Shown here: positions 62,048-64,000 of the stretch, one piece after another
How positions within the stretch are numbered: the stretch's first letter is position 1
Layout: each line of letters starts with the position of its first letter
Source: an uncultured Clostridia bacterium
GTDB taxonomy: Bacteria; Bacillota; Clostridia; TANB77; UBA1234
NCBI GenBank assembly: GCA_934149305.1
Contig: CAKPEF010000001.1
Span: 1-64,000, forward strand
Direction: 5' to 3'
DNA length: 64,000 nt
Notes under the pieces: generated by a model
What the model was told of the DNA's origin: nothing
The model's input: only the letters and a program-made list of their open reading frames with translations
Databases searched by the model: none
Made by a program: the position numbers and the translations under genes

Positions 62048-64000
62048 TTATGCAAGTCTTACTAATTTTATCTTTACTTTTTCGCCATTTATATCTAACT
62101 CTGTTTCTCCCTCGCCTTTTTCTATCTTGTCTGCTAATGTTTCATCTGCTATTTGTTCTTTGTTTCTTTCTATTATTTCTGCCATTTTTTCGTTATCTGA
62201 ATAGTAGATTTCTATATGATTTTGTACTTCAAATCCAGAGTCTTTTCTTAGGTTTTGTATTTTTGAAATTAGCTCTCTTACAAATCCCTCTTCAATTAGT
62301 TCATCATTTAATTCTATATCTAAGACTACTACTATATCTCCCTCTTGTGCAGATATATATTTTTCTGATTTTGTTGTTTCTATTAGTAAATCTTCTTCTT
62401 TTAATTCTATTTTTGCATCTCCGATTTCTAATATCAATACGCCTTTTTCACGTAGCTCATGTACAAATTCTGTTCCATCTCCACCCTTTAACATTTGGCT
62501 AATTGTTGGCAATATTGCTCCATATTTTGGTCCAACTGTTTTTAAGTTTGGCTTTACATTATATGATACAAATCTACCTGCATCTTCTGTAAATTCTATC
62601 TCTTTTACATTTAGCTCTTCTTTTATTATGTCTTGATAATCTTTTGCCAATTCTTTTGTTGTTCCAACATAAGCTTTAGCAAGCACTTGTCTGTTTTTCA
62701 TGTTTGATATATTTCTACATGATCTTCCAAGTGTAACTATCTCTAATACTAGTTCCATGTTTTCTTCTAGTTTCTTATCGATGTATTCTTCATTCGCTAC
62801 TGGATAATCACACAAATGAATACTTTCTGGAGCTGTTTTATCTAAGTTTCTTACTAAGTTTTGATATATTTCTTCTGTCATAAATGGTACAAATGGTGCT
62901 GTTACTTTAGCTAGAGTAACTAAGCATGTATACAACGTCATGTATGCATTTATCTTATCTTGTTCCATTCCATTTGCCCAGAATCTTTCTCTACATCTTC
63001 TTACATACCAGTTAGAAAGTTCATCTGTAAAGTCTTGTATCAATCTTGCACTTTCTGTTATCTTGTATTCTTGCATTAAGCTATCTACATCTTTTACAAG
63101 TGTATTTAATTTTGATAATGCCCATTTATCCATTTGAGATAATTTATCATATTCTAATTTATATTCTAAAGGATTGAAGTTATCTATGTCTGCATATAAA
63201 ACATAGAAAGCATATGTATTCCAGAATGTTCCGATAAATTTTCTTTGATATTCACTTATTCCTTCTGGATAAAATCTTGTTGGAAGCCATGGTGATGAAC
63301 TTGCACAGAAATACCATCTTACAGCATCCGCACCTTGTTTATCTAGTACTGACCATGGGTCTACTACATTTCCTTTGTGCTTACTCATTTTTAATCCATC
63401 TTTATCTTGAACATGTCCTAATACTAAGCAGTTTTCAAATGGTGCTCTATCAAATAATAATGTTGAGATTGCCATAAGTGTATAGAACCATCCTCTTGTT
63501 TGGTCTATTGCTTCACTTATAAATTGTGCTGGGAATCTCTTTTCAAATAGTTCCTTATTTTCAAATGGATAATGGTATTGTGCAAATGGCATTGAACCAG
63601 AATCAAACCAGCAGTCTATAACATCTGGAACTCTATGCATTTCTTTTCCGCATTTTTCACATTTTATAGTTATTCCATCTATATATGGTTTGTGTAATTC
63701 TATATCATCAGGAACATCTTTACCTAGTTTCTTTAATTCTTCTATGCTTCCAATTACATGATAATGTCCACATTCGCATTCCCATACTGGAAGTGGTGTT
63801 CCCCAATATCTAGAACGAGATAAGCCCCAGTCTATAACATTCTCTAAGAAGTTACCAAATCTTCCTTCTTTTATGTTCTCTGGCATCCAATTTACTGTGT
63901 TGTTATTTGCAACAAGTCTGTCTCTTAATGCAGACATTTTTATAAACCATGTATCTACTGCATAATATAGAAGTGGTGTGTCGCATCTCCAACAGAATGG
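62048..64000 (-). CDS. ileS: Isoleucyl-tRNA synthetase, C-terminal part (runs off the window)
   Basis: The open frame continues past 64000 (codons upstream read PFCWRCDTPLLYY), so the N-terminus with HIGH is outside; about 650 residues are visible. GLSRSRYWGTPLPVWECECG, CWFDSGSMPFAQYHYPF and GLKMSKHKGNVVDPWSVLD (the KMSKS position reads KMSKH) place it with type 2 (eukaryote-like) IleRS, and the C-terminal zinc finger of type 1 is missing. Type 2 enzymes are usually less sensitive to mupirocin. Confidence 0.93.
   Translation of the reverse strand, partial: PFCWRCDTPLLYYAVDTWFIKMSALRDRLVANNNTVNWMPENIKEGRFGNFLENVIDWGLSRSRYWGTPLPVWECECGHYHVIGSIEELKKLGKDVPDDIELHKPYIDGITIKCEKCGKEMHRVPDVIDCWFDSGSMPFAQYHYPFENKELFEKRFPAQFISEAIDQTRGWFYTLMAISTLLFDRAPFENCLVLGHVQDKDGLKMSKHKGNVVDPWSVLDKQGADAVRWYFCASSSPWLPTRFYPEGISEYQRKFIGTFWNTYAFYVLYADIDNFNPLEYKLEYDKLSQMDKWALSKLNTLVKDVDSLMQEYKITESARLIQDFTDELSNWYVRRCRERFWANGMEQDKINAYMTLYTCLVTLAKVTAPFVPFMTEEIYQNLVRNLDKTAPESIHLCDYPVANEEYIDKKLEENMELVLEIVTLGRSCRNISNMKNRQVLAKAYVGTTKELAKDYQDIIKEELNVKEIEFTEDAGRFVSYNVKPNLKTVGPKYGAILPTISQMLKGGDGTEFVHELREKGVLILEIGDAKIELKEEDLLIETTKSEKYISAQEGDIVVVLDIELNDELIEEGFVRELISKIQNLRKDSGFEVQNHIEIYYSDNEKMAEIIERNKEQIADETLADKIEKGEGETELDINGEKVKIKLVRLA

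Noticed and set aside
61969..62502. 177-codon plus-strand frame opposite ileS
   Set aside because: Leu-rich shadow of the ileS C-terminus.
1..64000. CRISPR arrays and cas genes
   Set aside because: No evenly spaced direct repeats with unique spacers and no Cas-like protein seen on either strand.
1..64000. tRNA or rRNA genes
   Set aside because: No cloverleaf-like T-arm context or conserved rRNA segment was recognised in the gaps; I cannot run a tRNA model, so a degenerate one could be missed.

Overview
The window is chromosomal DNA of a low-GC, spore-forming Firmicute, almost certainly a member of the Clostridia. Evidence: an AT-rich composition, strong GGAGG ribosome-binding sites, a complete spoIIIA gene set (AA to AH), a GerW/YtfJ protein, a CD1247-type zinc-ribbon protein, a DUF2953 protein, and a glmS ribozyme in front of glmS. 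No tRNA, rRNA, CRISPR array, integrase or intact transposase was seen.

Layout. 0.1-4.2 kb: amino-sugar block on the minus strand (glmM, a left-handed beta-helix protein, glmS) with the ribozyme upstream of glmS. 4.4-4.8 kb: a 36-residue Cys-rich membrane peptide and a 230-bp imperfect hairpin element. 4.9-16.7 kb: U32 protein, a secreted protein, an RNHCP protein, a uridine-kinase-like nucleoside kinase, miaB, CD1247-like, efp, cysS, an NhaC-type antiporter and a nucleotidyltransferase. 17.5-22.8 kb: the spoIIIA operon; AE and AA are each split by a one-base insertion. 22.9-25.3 kb: a compositionally distinct two-gene unit (PemK-like protein plus acidic-repeat protein) with its own promoter. 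25.4-29.5 kb: a MacB/FtsX ABC system with a CARDB-like surface protein. 29.8-32.4 kb: rsmD, rnhB and an SSB. 32.6-33.9 kb: a second atypical pair (HTH-like protein plus LysM/coiled-coil protein). 34-35.7 kb: a twice-frameshifted M14 peptidase and HTH/membrane gene remnants. 35.9-41.1 kb: a very AT-rich accessory stretch with a MoxR-like AAA+ / VWA-like / helical-protein operon and a TnpV-like fragment. 41.1-51.1 kb: polysaccharide deacetylase, Cys-rich protein, lipoprotein, DUF3006, ECF sigma plus beta-propeller protein, a zinc/manganese-type ABC transporter (ATPase frameshifted), DUF2953 and surface proteins. 51.2-59.8 kb: trmB, SGE-repeat proteins, gerW, patatin, scpA, purine nucleoside phosphorylase, recX, recA (promoter contains an SOS box) and a peptide-binding protein. 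60.2-64 kb: DUF4015 glycosidase-like protein, a probable 6S RNA, and the 3' part of a type-2-like ileS that runs off the window.

Four threads cross the window. (1) A family of at least 13 palindromic intergenic repeats, built on an 8-bp arm GGAGCACA, sits between genes and inside the spoIIIA operon. (2) Five frameshifts in four otherwise good genes (spoIIIAE, spoIIIAA, the M14 peptidase twice, znuC-like) are all a single extra C directly before a GGN glycine codon, which points to a systematic cause, most simply a sequencing or consensus error. (3) Several unrelated extracytoplasmic proteins carry SGE/SGD tripeptides in their linkers. (4) The AAA+ and VWA-like proteins end in nearly the same acidic tail. 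The AAA+/VWA operon and the PemK/acidic-repeat pair are the best candidates for undescribed systems.
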